Shown piece by piece: positions 44,774-60,000 of a DNA stretch of 64,000 nt; position 1 is the stretch's first letter; each line of letters begins with the position of its first letter. A program made the translations under genes and the position numbers. Below the pieces are notes generated by a model. It saw only the letters and a list, made by a program, of their open reading frames with translations, was not told the DNA's origin and did no database searches. The DNA is from Monosporascus cannonballus (Eukaryota; Ascomycota; Sordariomycetes; Xylariales): assembly GCA_004154925.1 (NCBI GenBank), contig QJNS01000243.1, forward strand, positions 1-64,000, given 5' to 3'.

Positions 44774-47049
44774 GATTTTTGGCGGGTTCCTAGGCATTTT
44801 CGGAATTTGAGTACTTTTTTTAATTAATTAGATTTTAAATAAATCCCGTTTTATTTTCGTATATCGAAGATTTTCTCCACGTTATATATTTATTCGTCGT
44901 TTATTTTTATATTGCATTAAGCCGTACGTATTCTAATTATATTTATTATTAATTTATATAAAAATCGTAAAGAAGTAAATAAAATTTAATTTTTAATAAA
45001 AGTTTTAATTAATGCTTATTGTTTAAGATTTTCTTGGTAATTGTATATAGACCGATATATTTGAAATCGAAATTTGTATTATGTCGTTTAGTTTAAATAT
45101 ATTTGATAGCGAGAAACATTATTTTCCCTTTTTTAAAAATTGATTTTTTGGACCGTTTTTAATTACAATATTTGCTTATTTAATCACGTACAAATTCTAA
45201 TTTTATTTTTATTTCCTAATATAATTATCGTAATTATTTTGTTATAAAAACTACTGTAATATTAATTGAACCCTTATTGTATATTTTTCTGTAAACAGTT
45301 AGAATAAAATTATAATTTGTATTCGTAAGTATTATGTTAATATTTTCGTAATAATTAATATTTTAAGTTAATTACACGATTAATAACTTTTTAATTTAAT
45401 TATTTTGTTTATATTTGATATAATATCGTCAATAAAATTTTCAATGTGGTATAGATATTCTGTTAATTTAGTTATTTAAGGTTTAAAAGCATTAGATCAT
45501 TTATCATTTAGGCCGATTTATATTATAAGGTCTTACTAAAAGTTGGATATAAACGGTAACTTTTTGTTTATTATAATGTTTCTTAATTATCCGTATGTGC
45601 TAAAAATATATTTAAAAAAGAAAGATGGTATTTATTGGAGGTCTGTATTTTTGTGATATGTTAAGAAATAAAAATATTTGGTAAATTGATCTGTAATTAC
45701 AAAAGTATTATTGTAATGTATTTTATAGCTAGAATTTTTAATATAATTAAATCTTGTAGTTACCTTATAAATAATAATAACTGTAATTTTCCGTATAATG
45801 TATTCAATCGTGGTTTTGTTTTAATATAAATATCGTATTGCCGCAAATCTTGTTCTACAGTTAATTTTATTTTAGAAAAAAAATATATGTGTTAAAACCG
45901 TTTTAAGGTTTCATAAGTCCCTAAATATCTATATAACTAATATTTATATATTTTTCGCACTAAATCCATTTGGTAGTTTTCTAAAATTTATATTTCGTCT
46001 TTTTTTTAGTTTTTTTTGGGAAATTATCGTTATATTACTAGATTTTCTCGTATATATCGAAAGGTACTGCCTAAATTATTGCATTTTGTCGTAAACGTAA
46101 ATATTTTTCTATAATAATGTCGAAAATTATATAATCAATTTTAACTAATTTCTTTTCGCAATCTGATATTTTACGGCAGGTATTTACTTTGTTATTTGCT
46201 AAACCTTTTTTGTAAATAAAAACGAAATCGAAGTTCGCCAATTTTTCCGCGTAACGAAATTATTATTCGGTAAATTCCGTAATCGTAATAAATCGGGTAA
46301 AATTTTGATAATCCGTATAAACCTTAATCTGATATAAATTTCGCTTTAGAAAATATTTAAACTTTCGAAATATCATAATAATGGCCATAAATCCCTTATT
46401 TGAAATTTCGTAATTAAATTTGGTTGTTTTTTATTTTATATTAGAAAATGTAATCAAGTACAATTTATTTTAATTATTTCGTTATTTAACTACTAAGTTT
46501 AACGCGTAATTCAAAGTACCGGTTTTTAATTTAACAAAGCGGTTTAAATTATGTATAATTAATATTATGTTGTTAATAATCGTATTTTTCATAACCTAAA
46601 ATATTTTCCCGTATTTGGCATTTATTCAAACTTTTTCCTTTCGTAAAGTTTATTAAAGATTTAATTATTTTCCTAAAATTTCGAACAAACTTTTCATAAT
46701 AATTAGCAAATTTAAAAACTACATATATCTTTTTAATTATTGTTACCGTTTACTACTTTATAATTATAACAATATTTTTAAGGTTTATTTTAATATATTT
46801 TAAAATAATAATATATTTTAAATAGTTTCTTTTTTATATATAAAATTAACTTTTTTTACATTAAGAAGTAATCTGACGTTTTATAAAATTTAAAAAATTT
46901 TATAAATATGTTCTAAACATGTTTTTTCCGTTTTTAAAAAAATAAAAATTTTATTAAGATAACAAACGACGAAAATATTAAGGTATTTCTATAGCATATA
47001 ATTAATTATTCGTTAAAAGGTTTTTAATACATTCGTAAATCCTATTAAT

Positions 47050-47239
47050 TGTGACGGGCACGATACGTAGTCTGAACGGAGGCACGGCCCAACGAAGGTT
47101 TATATTCAAGGTGAAAAGGAAAAAGGAAAAACAGCTAGCTACCAACAAAATGGCTGCTTCCTATATACATATGGGTAAGCTCGGGCTAAGAAGCTTGCTC
47201 CGTAAGCCCGAGCCGCCCTATAGGCTTTAGCCTATAATA
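47050..47239 (-). repeat. Element D 3' LTR (left), with GC-rich stem-loops
   Basis: 190 bp. It contains the inverted pair GCTCGGGCT (47179-47187) and AGCCCGAGC (47205-47213) and a second stem ATAGGC/GCCTAT near its right end. Both survive with little RIP change, as they do in the partner LTR. Confidence 0.85.
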
Positions 47240-50200
47240 TCACCCCCTTTTTCACCCTTAAGGAATGACGAGGCTGCGGTGAAGCGGCGGCAGCTTTACT
47301 TATACCTTTTTCCTTTTTTTCCTGTTCGTACCCTTACGTTTTTGCCAATTCCGTCTCCGTTTCCGAATAACTTCTCGAAATTATTAAGAATAGTTATATT
47401 TTTAAAGCTATTACGTAATTCTTATAATTGTTCGGCATAGCTTACCTATTTTATAAATAGCTTTTTTCGGCGACTATAACTTACGTACTTGTTTTCGGCC
47501 TTTAATATATATTCTATTATATATATTTTTTCATCTTTTTTCTAATAATATTAATAATAGTTGGTTATTATTTAGGATTTAGCTAAATAACGGGTCCTTT
47601 ATTATTAACTTTAAAAAATTTACGTCGAATTTTAGGTATATTCTCGATAATACGTTTAATTTTACGGTATTATGCAGCGTAATCGCAATAATCTTATATT
47701 TAACGTATAATCAAAATATCCTTTTAGATAATTACGAGGTAATTATGTTTTTTAAGTTTAACCATATTAAATCCTTTATTTCGAAATACGGTACTTATTT
47801 TTTGGAAACATTAATTAATTGCTTTATCCGGGCCTATATTAACGTTATAATTGCTTATACGAATTTCGTATTTATTCGTAATTTTTTAATAAAATTAATA
47901 ACTTTTTTTACCTTAAAGGTTAATTAAGTAATTATCGGTATCTCGTTAATAAGTTTTATATCGTATCCATAAATTAAGAAAAAAAAGCTTACCCTTAATA
48001 AAAAGTTCCTACCGTTAAAGGCCAGCTATATTGTTGGTAAAAATTTGGCCCAGTTATATTATATATAATTTATAAAATAATAAAAGTACGCGAAAAGTTT
48101 TTAATTAATTTTTTCCGTAATTCCGTTTGTTTAAAGGTAAAAAAATGTATTAAGTTATTATTATATACCTATTAAGTCCTATAAATAAGTTTAAAATTTA
48201 TTCGTCTAATTATTCTTTTTATCGGATGTTAATTTTTTAAGGAAACCGTAATATCTTTAATAAGAAGTAATAAAGCATTAAATATACGTTTCCGCGTTTA
48301 TGTTAAGTATTGGCTTTAAGATAGCCGTTTTCGTTAAACGATCGTAAAATACCATAAGAAAACGGGGGTTCCCTTTTTGCCTTGCCGGTAGGTCGACCAT
48401 CAAATTTACCGAAAAATCTAAATAAAATCGGTTTGGAATAAGTAAAGGCCGTAATAATCCTTTTTTCGTTTCTTTCCATACGTACGACCTGTTATATACG
48501 TTATAATTACAACAAAAACGGTATATATTCTAAGTTTATCCTAACTAATAATAATTACGGATTAATATTATTAACATAATATTTTTCCTTAGATAACCGG
48601 TAATATAAAAATCATATATCCATTAAATTAATAACGTACAGAACGGCTTTTAAAAAAAACTTAAATATATTCTTTAAATTATAAAAAACCTCTAGGATTA
48701 AAGAAATACTCCGTTATAAAAACCTTTACCGCGCTTATAGCCGGGGGAAAATTACGTAATTTTTGGGCTACGGCGGCGTACGCCATATTTAAGGTTTTAT
48801 CCTTAATAACTTTTAAATTTTACATTTTTAAAGGTTTTTTTCGAGAAATATTTCCTTACCGGGGGGTATAACCAATTATTTGCTATTTTTTTAATTTAAA
48901 TAAATTGCGGTTATTAAGATTTTCTGGATCCGCATTAATTTATTAAATAATTATATTTCCTTAATTAATTAAGTTATCCGCCGCTTAAGTTTAATATTTT
49001 TTTCGTCGCAAAATGCGTTTTATAATTTGCAAAATATAATATAAAATTAATTTACCAATTTGTTAAAGTAATATTTAAGTACAAAATTAAAGGCGGATAA
49101 AAAGCCGGCTTATCGAATTTACCTTTTAATAAATTTACGAATACTTATAAAATACTAAAAATTTACGTAATTTATTAAGATCGTAAAAAGGTTAATTTAC
49201 CCTTAAAACTTCTTTTTCCATTTTCTTAACGTTTTAACAATAATTAATAATTCTTTATTATATATCTTGTAATTATATTTAACTGGCGATAACCTCCTTA
49301 AAAAGTACGTAACTAATTATAGGCGCCTTAACGAATCGCATTAAAGTAGGCATTTTTTAATTACCCAGCCGGAATAATTTATTTTTATTACCGTTTTCTT
49401 TTCGGAATTTTAATACGTAAAAATTAATGTTATAAAAAAAGCTTTATAAATTAATTAAAAACTTATTTTTCCTCGTTTTTCCAGCGCAAAAAGATTTTTT
49501 TCTTAATTAGTCGTAAAAAGGAAGCCGTTATTCTGCTAAAGTTTTTTATAAAAATTCGATAAAAGTTAGCGAATTTAATAACATTCTTAACCTTTTTTAC
49601 GTTAATAAGGGCCTTTCATTTTCGAATAACGGTTATTTTTTTAGGATTAATTTTTAAGGTTTTTTTGTTTCGATAATAAATCTTAAATATTTCGTTTCCT
49701 GGATTGCGAATTCGTATTTATCCGGGTCCAATTTTGATCCTATTTTCGTTAAATGGCGAAATACTAATTTAATTTTGGCCATATAATCGGCACGAAAACC
49801 GGACGAATAAATTAATATATCGTTTATATACGCAAAATAAAAAATATTGAGGTTACGTTATAACGTAATATTAATATAACGTTAAAAAGCAGCCGGTATA
49901 CCGCTAAGGCCGAATAAATATATTAATTATTCGAAAAACCCAAAACGTGTACGGAACGTAATTTTTTATTCGTTTCCCTAATAAATACGTAATCAGTAAA
50001 AAGCCGTTCGAACGTCGAACTTCGTAAACCACCGGGCTTATAATAAAATTCGTAACGTTTCCTTTATTAACGAAAAAAAAATAACGGTTTCGTTTCGTAA
50101 TCTTATTTAATTTCTTATAATTTATATAAACCGTAAATCCCCGTTAAATTTCCTTATAAATAATACCGGGGTATTTACGAAAAAGTTATTAATCCGAATT

Positions 50201-52488
50201 TAATTTTTATCGAACAAATTTATAAATATTTTACGTAAAACCAATAACTTTTCTTTTAATATCCCGTATAGGGGTTCCCATAAAATTAGTTTTTCCTAAC
50301 TTAAAATATTTATTTTTAGGTTTATCGTTATGTCGTTATTGTTATAATAATGTAATAATAACGAATTTTTATCGTTTATAAAAAAATCTCGGAATTCTTA
50401 TATCTTTTTAAAAAAACGTTCCGTTATATCCTTGGAGATTAATTATAGCTTTACCTTTAGGGCCTTATTAATATCTTTTATAAAGATTACGAATAATCGT
50501 ATTCCGTTTTCCTTACGGCGGCTCTGCCGCGTTATCGCCGCGAAGATTATAACCGTTATTAGGTAGGTTTCTTTATATTTCTATAACTGCCTTTTTAGGC
50601 AATTTTTAGGTTTCTTATCGAATTATCTTTTTTTATGTAATATGGGCGCGGTAATGTCGTTTGCAAAACGGATAAACCGTTATTTCGCCTTATATACGAT
50701 ATTATTATATTTCATTTAGAGTTTTCTCAAAATAAAAGGATAGGATAAATTTTTAATTACATATCCCTAGATTTGTTTTAGGTAGCCGTCTAAATTTACG
50801 TTAACGTAAGTAATTTTTCGGATCGCAATTATTATAAGCTTGTTATTTTTTATTAACCTTAATTTACGGGATATAATAAGTATATATTATAATTTTAAAC
50901 GGCAAATTAATTGTTAATTAAACGCGAAATAGCACATATATTTATTGTCGATTAAAACGTTTATATATATAATATTATTAATTAAGGCGTCCAATATAAA
51001 AAGAATGTTATTTAAGTTACTGTTAACTTTTTGTAATTCATTTTTTATTACGTCCTTTTTTTATTAACAACTTTTAACAGGGGTTACTTTTTTAAATTTT
51101 CGTTATCCGAATCGTTATTTCCGTTAATGGTATTTTGTAAGTTTATTACCGTAATTTCCGTCCTAGCCGGACGAGGCCGTTTTGCAGATTTATATTTGGG
51201 GCATTCCCAGTTTGGATAGTTCGTGACGGCGTAGCGGAAATATTGCTTTTTTTGTTTCCGAATTTTTATTTCGTTATCGGAAAGCCATTTCGCATAAGGC
51301 CGGTTATCTAAACCCTGTTCCGAGCCACCTTCGGATCGGTTTTTTCGACTACACTGCCGCCGGTTTATAAGCTTGGAAATTCACGTAATTAATTATACGA
51401 TGTCCGTTATAAGCATATCCCCTTAAACGTTTATTATCTAAGCCGGTTTACTGGTTTGGTCGACGTATTATTACTGGCTAACCGTTCCGCTTTTTTTACA
51501 GGAATACCAGGTCGTCGTTCCTTTACCTATATGGTAATCGGGCAAAGCTTTTAAGTAATTAATTACCCTTTTTACCTTACGTACCTAACGGTTATAATTA
51601 TTATAAAGCATATTTTTCGTTATTAATATATTACGGAATTACGTATTAATACCGGCGTTTAATGAAATTATTTTAATTGTTAAAAGTTACGTTAGGCTTT
51701 TATATTTGGCCAATTTAAGCTTAAAATCCAATAAATAATCTTGAAACCATTAATTATTACCTTATTTTATGCATTATAATTATTCCTTAACGGATTATAC
51801 CGTTTATTTATTTTCAAATTACTTTTTTATATAAAGGACAAAGTTATTAACGGCAAAATCCTTTCGTAATTTTCTTATTTCGAATTAATAATTAAATTAT
51901 AATTATTTTTCGGTTAACATAAATATTATAATGCTTAAATAAGTCTTTACAAAAAAGCCGGAAATAAAGCGGTTTTCCTTTATTTTCGTACGGAACATAG
52001 CGAAAAACGAACGGCACGTTTTTTGTTTTTCGTCCTATAAGGGCTATTTTATAGGCTTACGATTCGCTTCTGTAAACGCGTTATTAAGCGGCCGGCCTAC
52101 CGTAAGTTTTTGGCGAAACGGATTCTATCTTGTAAGGGCCTTTTCTTTTTTTGCTTTCGTAAAAAAGTATTTTTTTATCTCCGTTATCCGGTTAAACAAA
52201 TTACTTATTATTTCGTTACGGCTAAGGACTAATTTGGCAAAACCTTTTTGCTATATATTAAACTTTTAAAATATATTTATAAACGATTAGTGCTATAAGT
52301 TTTCCTTAATGGTTCCGGACGAGGTTAATACCATAAATTTACTTATGGTTTCGTCGGTCATATTATTTTATAACTTCTTTGCTATAAAACTCTTTTTGGC
52401 TTATTATCCGTAACCAGGGTATCTTTAAGAAACGTTTCGCTTTTACCTAGCTTTCCGGAAATTGTAATAAGTTATAACCTTAAATATA

Positions 52489-52678
52489 TATAACGGGTAC
52501 AATACGTAGGTTAAACGGAGGTACGGCCTAACGAAAGTTTATATTTAAGATAAGAAGGAAAAGGGAGAACTAATTAGCTACCAATAAGGTGGCTACTTCT
52601 TATATATATATGGGTGAGATCGGGCTCAGAAGTTCGTTCCGTAAGCCCGAGCCGCCCTATAGGCTTTAGCCTGTAACA
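52489..52678 (-). repeat. Element D 5' LTR (right)
   Basis: 190 bp partner of 47050-47239. It starts TATAACGGGTACAATACG and ends GCCTGTAACA. Differences are almost only transitions. It is followed by TTGGT and the resumed RT of B'. Confidence 0.85.
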
Positions 52679-55442
52679 TTGGTATAATAAAGTATTTAAA
52701 AAAATCCGTATTTCGTTTTAAAGGCTGTTTTTTATTTATATCTTTTTTTAATTCTGATAAGGTTATATTTATTTCTAAAATCAAATATTATAAACTATTT
52801 AGTTCCGTAAAGTCGGTTTTTTATTTCTGTAATCAAAAGTAATAACGTTCGATTTTTAATAACAATATCGTTTAATTGTCGATAGTTAATTACAAATTGC
52901 AATATTTTATTTTTTAAGTACAAAAAACATAAAATATTCTGTTAATAACTTTTAAAGTAGAATTTAATCTTTTTATAACCGATTTTCCCGGTATTTTTTA
53001 ACAGTACGTAACTTATTTTCGCTAAAGTTATAAATAAAGTAAAACTTCGTTGAAAATCCTTTTTTAAGGATTATTTCATAATTGTATTTACTGTATTCCA
53101 ATAATTTCGTATCGAACCTCCTTTTGAAAACTATTTATATCTATAATATTATAATAATAGATTGGATAGATTTTCTAATATTTAGGGCTGTTATTTTAAA
53201 TCGTTATTTATTTACTTTAATTTTATTCTAATAGTAATAACGATACGTTATAATTTTCTTTAATATCGTTTTTCTTTCCTACGCGTTATTTCTTTAAGTA
53301 ATAAGGTTTTTATCGTATCCTTATACCTATATTTATCGCTATCATCGATCGAATATTAAGATCTTAATTTTCTTTTATTTATTTTTAAGGTATAAGGTGA
53401 ACTTTACTTAGCTAGTTCTTTTATTAATCAAAATTCCGTACCAGCGTATCTATGGTAATCCTAAAATCATATTATAATTCTTAAGTAAAACGATATCGAA
53501 ATCGACTATTTGGTATTATCCTTAGATAAAAATTTCGAAATAATTAATTTTGGGTAGAATTTTCCAGTTATCGTAGGCGAATTCTTAACTTTCGGTATTC
53601 GTCGTTATATAGGATTTTAATTTATATCTCCATTATAATTTAAATTTATTAATTATATTTGGTACAATACAATTTCTGCCCAGAACTCCGCAATCAACCA
53701 TTACGGTGTACCAATACGTTCTTATTCGTATATCCAAAGTAATAAAGTTATTAACGGCTTTTATGATCGTGTTTAAAGCCCTTTTTGGAAATTCTTTTTG
53801 TTTCTTGGTAGGGGATTTGTAATTTTGCAGCTTTTTTATAAATAACCTTTTTCTTTTAATTCTTATTCGAATTTGTTAAGCTTTATTTACGTTTTTGCAT
53901 TTAACGTATTAAGCTGTTATATTTGTCGTTATTGTCGACATATCGTTTTTTCGAATCGTTTTAACTACTTTTAATTTTGCTATAATTTGTTTCCTTAATA
54001 AATAAATTGTTGTTAATATTATTAATTGCATCTTCTTATTTGTCGTCCCAAGAATTGTTTTAAAAAATTCTATAAATTTACGTATTTCTTAATAGCTTTT
54101 TCTCGAAAGAGTTTGTAATAAATACTAATTGAAAATAATAATTTATAATAATTTTCTAGTAGTATTCTTTTATTATTTTCTGGACTAATTCGTTTTTTTG
54201 GTAATTATATCATCTATAATAAAAAAAAGGTATTTTTTACAGATATTGGGTTTTCTTTTCAGGATAATGTTTTATTTCGGCCAGTTGTTGAATATTTCCT
54301 AGAGTTATAAATCGAAAAGATCAATATTAATTTCTATTATTTTTGTTATTTGTGGTACAGTTTGAAAAATCCAATTCTTTATAATATATACAAGTAATCT
54401 CTCCGTAAATACATTATTTTTATCTTTCGTAATCGGCGTATTTTCGTCGTCGAAAATATATGGCATATATTTTGCCGTATTAATTAGAAGGTTTAAGATA
54501 AACGTTTTTGTTTAATTCTGGTATTTACTTAATTATTCTTATAATGTTTTTTATTATGCTTACGATATTTATTTAGTTAGCTTTTTAGCTTTTCGCATTT
54601 TCTATTGGATTTTTCGTTATAAGGGATTTGGTATATACTTAAGCTCAATTACGTTGAAAAATTTGTTTTCGTTTTTTTTGGTTTTTTTGGATTATCTTTT
54701 AGGTATAGGCTTTTAGTTATTTTAACGCGGGTTTTTAGGTGCCTTATATTACGCTGCCTAATGTCCTATTTTTTTATAATTAAAATATTTAATCTGGTGT
54801 TAATTTTTCTTATACGTGGCTTTTAGTTCTGTGGGTTCTGGCTCTGTATCGTAAGAAATGTTATTACGTCGAAAAGCGCGGGTATTAATCGTTTATCAAG
54901 GTTTGTTATTATTTTTTCATATGGTACCTCTAGTACGTTAGGCGTATTGTCGATCGTTAATTTTAATTATTATTATAGTATAATCCGATGAATATTTAGG
55001 CCGATTAAGTTTGAAATGAAGATTTTATATTTTTAAGCCGTTGAAAAACTTAATTGTTAATACTATGAATTTTTAATTTAATTTAGCGGCTAGTTAAATT
55101 AATGTATTACCGTCATTAGATACTAATCCATCTTATCGTGGTTATTAAATTTGTACTTCGGCTTTTATTTGTTTGTTTATTATTTTATATATTTTGGTTT
55201 ATATTTATTTAAATTATCTATAATTAATATAAGTTAGTAGTATATTCGGTCTCAATTTTCGATTAATAAAATAAGGTATTCCCTTATAAAGGGTGTAAAT
55301 TAAATAATTATATTCCCGATAAATTATTTAATTTTGAACTTAATTCTTACAATAAGTATAATTAACTAAATAAGAAAATATCTAAAACATATTTGGCATT
55401 CAATTAAAAATAATTAAAATTTAATTAAAATTTTGCCGACAA

Positions 55443-55918
55443 TGTAACGGCTAGGTAATTTAACTAATTATTAAAACTTAATTATACGGGTTTATATTAA
55501 TAAGAATATTATAAAATCTAAATAATAGAGATAATAATTATATTACTTTTTATAATTTTAAAATTATTTGAATAATAATATTATATTTAAAAACTCATAT
55601 TATTTAAATTATAAAAATCATAAACGTATACATTTTTCTAATAAATCTCGTTAAATCTTTTAAATTATTTTGGACTTATATTAGAGAATTATATGGAACC
55701 CGTTAAATGTCTTAAACTATTTCGGATCCATATCGAATAACTGTATAAACCCTGTTAAACCTTTTGGGCTATTTCGGATCCATATCGGATAATTGCATGG
55801 ATCCCGTTGGATCCCTTCGATTATTCCAGATCTATGTTATGTAATTCCGACCTACTTGGGTCCTGTTTCGGTTATCGAGTGACCGTTTCCGAGACCCTCC
55901 TTTGGTTGAGTTTTAACA
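55443..55918 (-). repeat. Element C 3' LTR with 52-bp tandem units
   Basis: 476 bp. Three full 52-bp units lie at 55667-55718, 55719-55770 and 55771-55822 with a partial fourth to about 55849, built on ATTTCGGATCCATATCGGAT followed by AATTGCATGGATCCCGTT. The right end (GTTTTAACA) corresponds to the TGTTAAAAC start on the minus strand. Confidence 0.85.
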
Positions 55919-55986
55919 CGATCTCCCTTTTTTCCAAATTTAGCCTTCAAGATCTTTTTTGGTAAGCTTTTTCCCTATCCGTCGCC

Positions 55987-56051
55987 ATGTCCAACCGAAT
56001 CGTTAAGAACCGTAAACGTATTAATCAAAAGGAAAAACGTAAGGCCTTAAT
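55987..56051 (+). pseudogene. Antisense tail ORF of element C, 5' piece
   Basis: An intact ATG at 55987 starts MSNRIVKNRKRINQKEKRKA, a basic N-terminus like the MSGRIKKPVNRK of the B tails. It is cut by B'' at 56051 and would resume at 62849, where the frame becomes degraded. The first 65 bases have almost no RIP damage. Confidence 0.45.
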
Positions 56052-56415
56052 TGTAACAGCTAGGGGGTTTAACCAACTATTAAACGTTAGTCGTACGGGT
56101 TTATGTTGGCAGGAATATCGTGGGAATCTGAGCTATAAATACAGCAACTTATTACGTCTCGTAATACCAAAAGTACTTTAGGTAACGAATTATTATTGCA
56201 ACCTGAAATTATCTAAATTATGGAAATAATAAATATTTTATAGTTAATTATTTCAACCTGTCGATTCTGGCTTTATAGGCTTTACGATTAATTTTGTCGA
56301 ATCTGGCTCTAGAGACTTTATAATCGATCCTATCGAGTTATTACGTAACTTAGCCTATATAGTTTAGTTATTTATTACGACTGTTTCCGAGGCCGCAATT
56401 TATTAAGTTATAATA
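56052..56415 (-). repeat. B'' 3' LTR (left)
   Basis: 364 bp. The plus strand starts TGTAACAGCTAGGGG and ends AAGTTATAATA. It is the less mutated partner and keeps two clear 36-bp units. Confidence 0.87.
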
Positions 56416-56480
56416 CAATCCTCTGTTTCTATAATTTTCGCCCCGAAAAAACTTTTTCTGTACGTTTTCTTTTTGCCATT

Positions 56481-57072
56481 ATATCCGGTTATATCAAAAA
56501 ACCGAATAATTAAAACACGAAAAAGCGAAATAACTTGCTTAAATTAATCACTTTTCCAATTATAAATATACAAATATATTCGTGTTATGCTTATCGCGGG
56601 TTATTATCTTATCGTATTTTTTCGTCGGATTTTTCTAAGTACGATAAATACGTAATACGAAATTAAAGCCTTTATAATGTTAACGGTTTTTCCACTTTTT
56701 AACTTGAAAAACTCGTTTTTAATTACCTTAACGTTGAAACGGAACTTAAGAAAGCCGAGGAAAAAAACAAAATAAACGTAGGCTAAAGTTCGTCGTTTTC
56801 GAAAACAAAAGAAATTATGGGCCGACCGTATAATACGGATACTATTTCGTAGGTTTCGGTTCCTGGAAAAATTAAATAAATTAAAACGTTTTGTTAAAAA
56901 AAAACAGGCCGAATTGGAGGCTGCTAAGGCTATAACGGCAAAGGCCGCACCCCTTTTCGACTGGTCCAACCTGAAGTCCATAAATTGGTTGTTTATTAAT
57001 TAGGGAACTGTCGATTTTACCGTTTTCGGCGTTATTAATAAAAACTCTTTAATAGGCGTTAGGCGCCAATAA
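56481..57072 (+). pseudogene. Antisense tail ORF of B''
   Basis: Starts ATATCCGGTTATATCAAAAA (ISGYIKKP). The best-preserved block is 56771-56998: VRRFRKQKKLWADRIIRILF, then KKKQAELEAAKAITAKAA and PLFDWSNLKSINWL. The final part ends GVINKNSLIGVRRQ with TAA at 57070-57072. Frame changes occur between blocks. A 125-codon frame on the opposite strand (56981-56604) overlaps it; the antisense reading is preferred because its motifs recur in the other copies. Confidence 0.55.
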
Positions 57073-60000
57073 AGTTCTTAACGGGTTCCTAAGTATTTTC
57101 GGAATCTGGATATTTTTTTCGTTTCGTATACTTATTTATTTTTTATTTTTACGTTGTTTTACACCGTGTGCATTTTATTTGTATTCGTTATTAACTTATA
57201 TAAAGAAATATAAAAAATGGAATAAAATTTATCTTTGATAAAAGTTTTAATTAATAATTATTTTCTAAGACTTTCTTAGAACTCTTATATAAACCGATAT
57301 ATTTAAATTTAAGTTTCTTATTAAGTCCTTTTATGTAAATATTTTTAGTAACGAGAAAAATTATTTCCCCTTTTTCGAAAATTAATTCTTTTAACCTTTT
57401 TTAATTATAATATTGATTTATTTAATTTCATACGAATTTCAGTTCCTTTTTAATTTTCTAATACAAATATCATAATTGCTTTAATATAAGGATTACTTTA
57501 ACATTAATTAAACCGTAATCACATATTTGTTATAAACTTTTAAAATAAAATCAAAATTTACGTTCGTTAATAATATCTTAATATTTCTATAATAACTAAC
57601 ATTATAAGCTAATTGTACGATTCATAATTTCTTAGCCGAATTATTTTATTTATAATTAATATAATATCGTAAATAAATTTCTAAACTTTAAATCGGTCGT
57701 TCCGTTTATTTATCCATCTAAAGTTTAAATACGTTAAATAACTTTTGGTTTAAACCGATCTAGATTATTAGTCTTTCCCAAAAATTAAATAAAGATATTA
57801 ATTTTTTATTTAAAATAATTTCTATTAATAATCCGTATTTACTGAAAAAATATTTTAAAAATAATATTTGCCATTTATTCGGCGGCCGTATTTTTAGAAT
57901 ATAATAAAAAATAAAAGAATTTCGTAAATCGGTCGATAATTATGAAAATGTTATCGTAATATATTCTTAAAACTAAATCTTTTAATATAAAAAGTTTAAT
58001 AATAAAGTTAAATATAACTAAACACCATAGTTATTTTACAATCAATAATAACTATACTTTTTCGTATGGCTTATATCGTCGGATTTTTGCTCTGGCACTA
58101 ATATCATATTGCCGTATAAATTTTTGAGTCGTTAATTTTATTTTAAGAAAAAAATATATATGTTAAAACCGTTTTTAAAAATTTATAAATCTTTGGATAT
58201 CCGTATAATTAATATTCGTATATTTTTCGTATTATATCTTTTTAATATTTTTCTGAAATTTGTATTTTATCCGTTCTCTGGGTTTTTACGAAATTATTAT
58301 TATATTGTTAAAGTTTCTGGTATATAACGAAAAATATTACCCAAATTATCGCAATCTGTTATAAACGTAAATATCCATTTTTAATAATATCGAAAATTAT
58401 ATAACTAATTTAAACTAATTTCTTTCCGAAATCTGATCGCTTATTTAAAACATTTACTTTATTATTCTCTAAGCTTTTGCTTTAGATAATAACAAAGTCG
58501 AAATTCGCCAATTCTTTCGCGTAATGAAATTATCGTCCTATAAATTGCTTAATCGTAATAAATCGGATAAATCTTAATAATCCGTATAAATTTTAACCTA
58601 ATACAAATTTCCTTTTAGGAAATGCTTAAATTCTCGAAATATCATAATAATAACCATAAACCTTTTATCTGGAATACGTAATTAAATCCGGCTGGTTTTA
58701 ATTTATACGAAAAAAATATAATAAAGTATAATTTGCCTTAAATAATTCGTTATTCGATTATTACGGCTAACGCATAATCCGAAATATCTGTTTTTAATTT
58801 AATAACGCTGTTTAAATTATATATAATTAATATTAATTCGTTAATAATCGTATTTATGATATATTATAATGCATTTTTCGTTTTTAACGTCCATTTAAAC
58901 TTTTCTTTTCGTAAAGTTTATTAAAGGTATAATTTTTCTCCTAAAATTTCGCAAAAACTTCTTGTAGTAATTAACAAATCTAAAAAATACTTATACCTCC
59001 TTAATTATCGTTAGCATTTGCCATTTTATAATTAGAACGATTTTTTTAAAGTTTTTCTTAATATATTTTAGAATAATAATATATTCCAAATATTTGAATA
59101 TTTATTTATGGAATTAATTCCTTTTTACGTTAATAAATAACTTTACGTTTCGTAAAATTTAAAAATCTTTATAAATATATTCTTCGCATATTGTTTCCGT
59201 TTCGGAAAAAATAAAAATATCGTCGAGATAACATACGAAGAACATATCGCGGTATTTTCGTAATACATAATTTACTATCTGTTAAAAAATTATTAATACG
59301 TTCGTAAATCCCATTACTATAACTAAATACTTAAATAATTCGTATTTCGTTCCGAAAACTATTTTTTATTTATATTCTTTTTTAATTTTACAAAGGTTAT
59401 ATTTATTTTTAAACCCGAATGTTATAAACTATTTAATTCCATAAAATCGGTTTTTTATTTCAGTAATTACGGATAATAATATTTAATCCTTAATAATAAT
59501 ATCGTTTAATTATCTATAATGAACTATAAATCGTAATTTTCCATTTTTAAATACGAAAAACATAAAGTATCCTTTTAATAGTTTCGAAAATCGAATCCAT
59601 CTTTTTTATAATCGATATTCCAAGTATTTTTAAAAGTACGTAATTCGTCTCTGTCAAAGTTATAATAAGATAAAACTTTATTAAAGATCTTTTTTTAAAA
59701 ACAATGTCATAATTTTATTCCCTATATTCTAATAATTTCGTATCGAGTTTCTTTTTAAAAAGTTATTTATATCTATAATATTATAATAGTATATTAATTA
59801 AATCCTTTAATCCCTTAAGCTGTTATTATTATTTTAAATCTTTATTTTATTACTTTAATCTTATTTTAATAATAATAATCTGTTATATTTCTTTTGTGCC
59901 CGTTTCTTTTCTTATATTTTTTCTTTTTAGGTAATAAGGTTTTTATTATATTCTTATACCTATATTCGTTATTATTATTACTCGAGTATTAAAATCTTAA

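Larger units (their letters stand above)
47050..52678 (-). mobile_element. Element D: short-LTR Ty3/gypsy element, RIP-mutated
   Basis: LTRs 47050-47239 and 52489-52678 are both 190 bp. Flanks are TTAAT and TTGGT, equal if two G to A changes are allowed. On the minus strand the gag knuckle YFRYAVTNYPNWEC (51242-51201) keeps exact C-x2-C-x4-H-x4-C spacing, with two Cys and the His turned into Tyr. RT has YINDILIYSS (49830-49819, originally YIDD), followed by KLVFRHL and later FAIQETKYL. A purine tract GGTGAAAAAGGGGGTGA abuts the left LTR at 47256-47240. It interrupts the RT of B'. This is a third gypsy lineage, distinct from A/B/C and E. Confidence 0.9.

Noticed and set aside
56604..56981. 125-codon minus-strand frame in the sense orientation of B''
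   Set aside because: Its opposite strand carries motifs that recur in B1, B3 and B'; the sense frame has Phe/Asn/Ile-rich composition typical of the reverse of Lys/Glu-rich coding.
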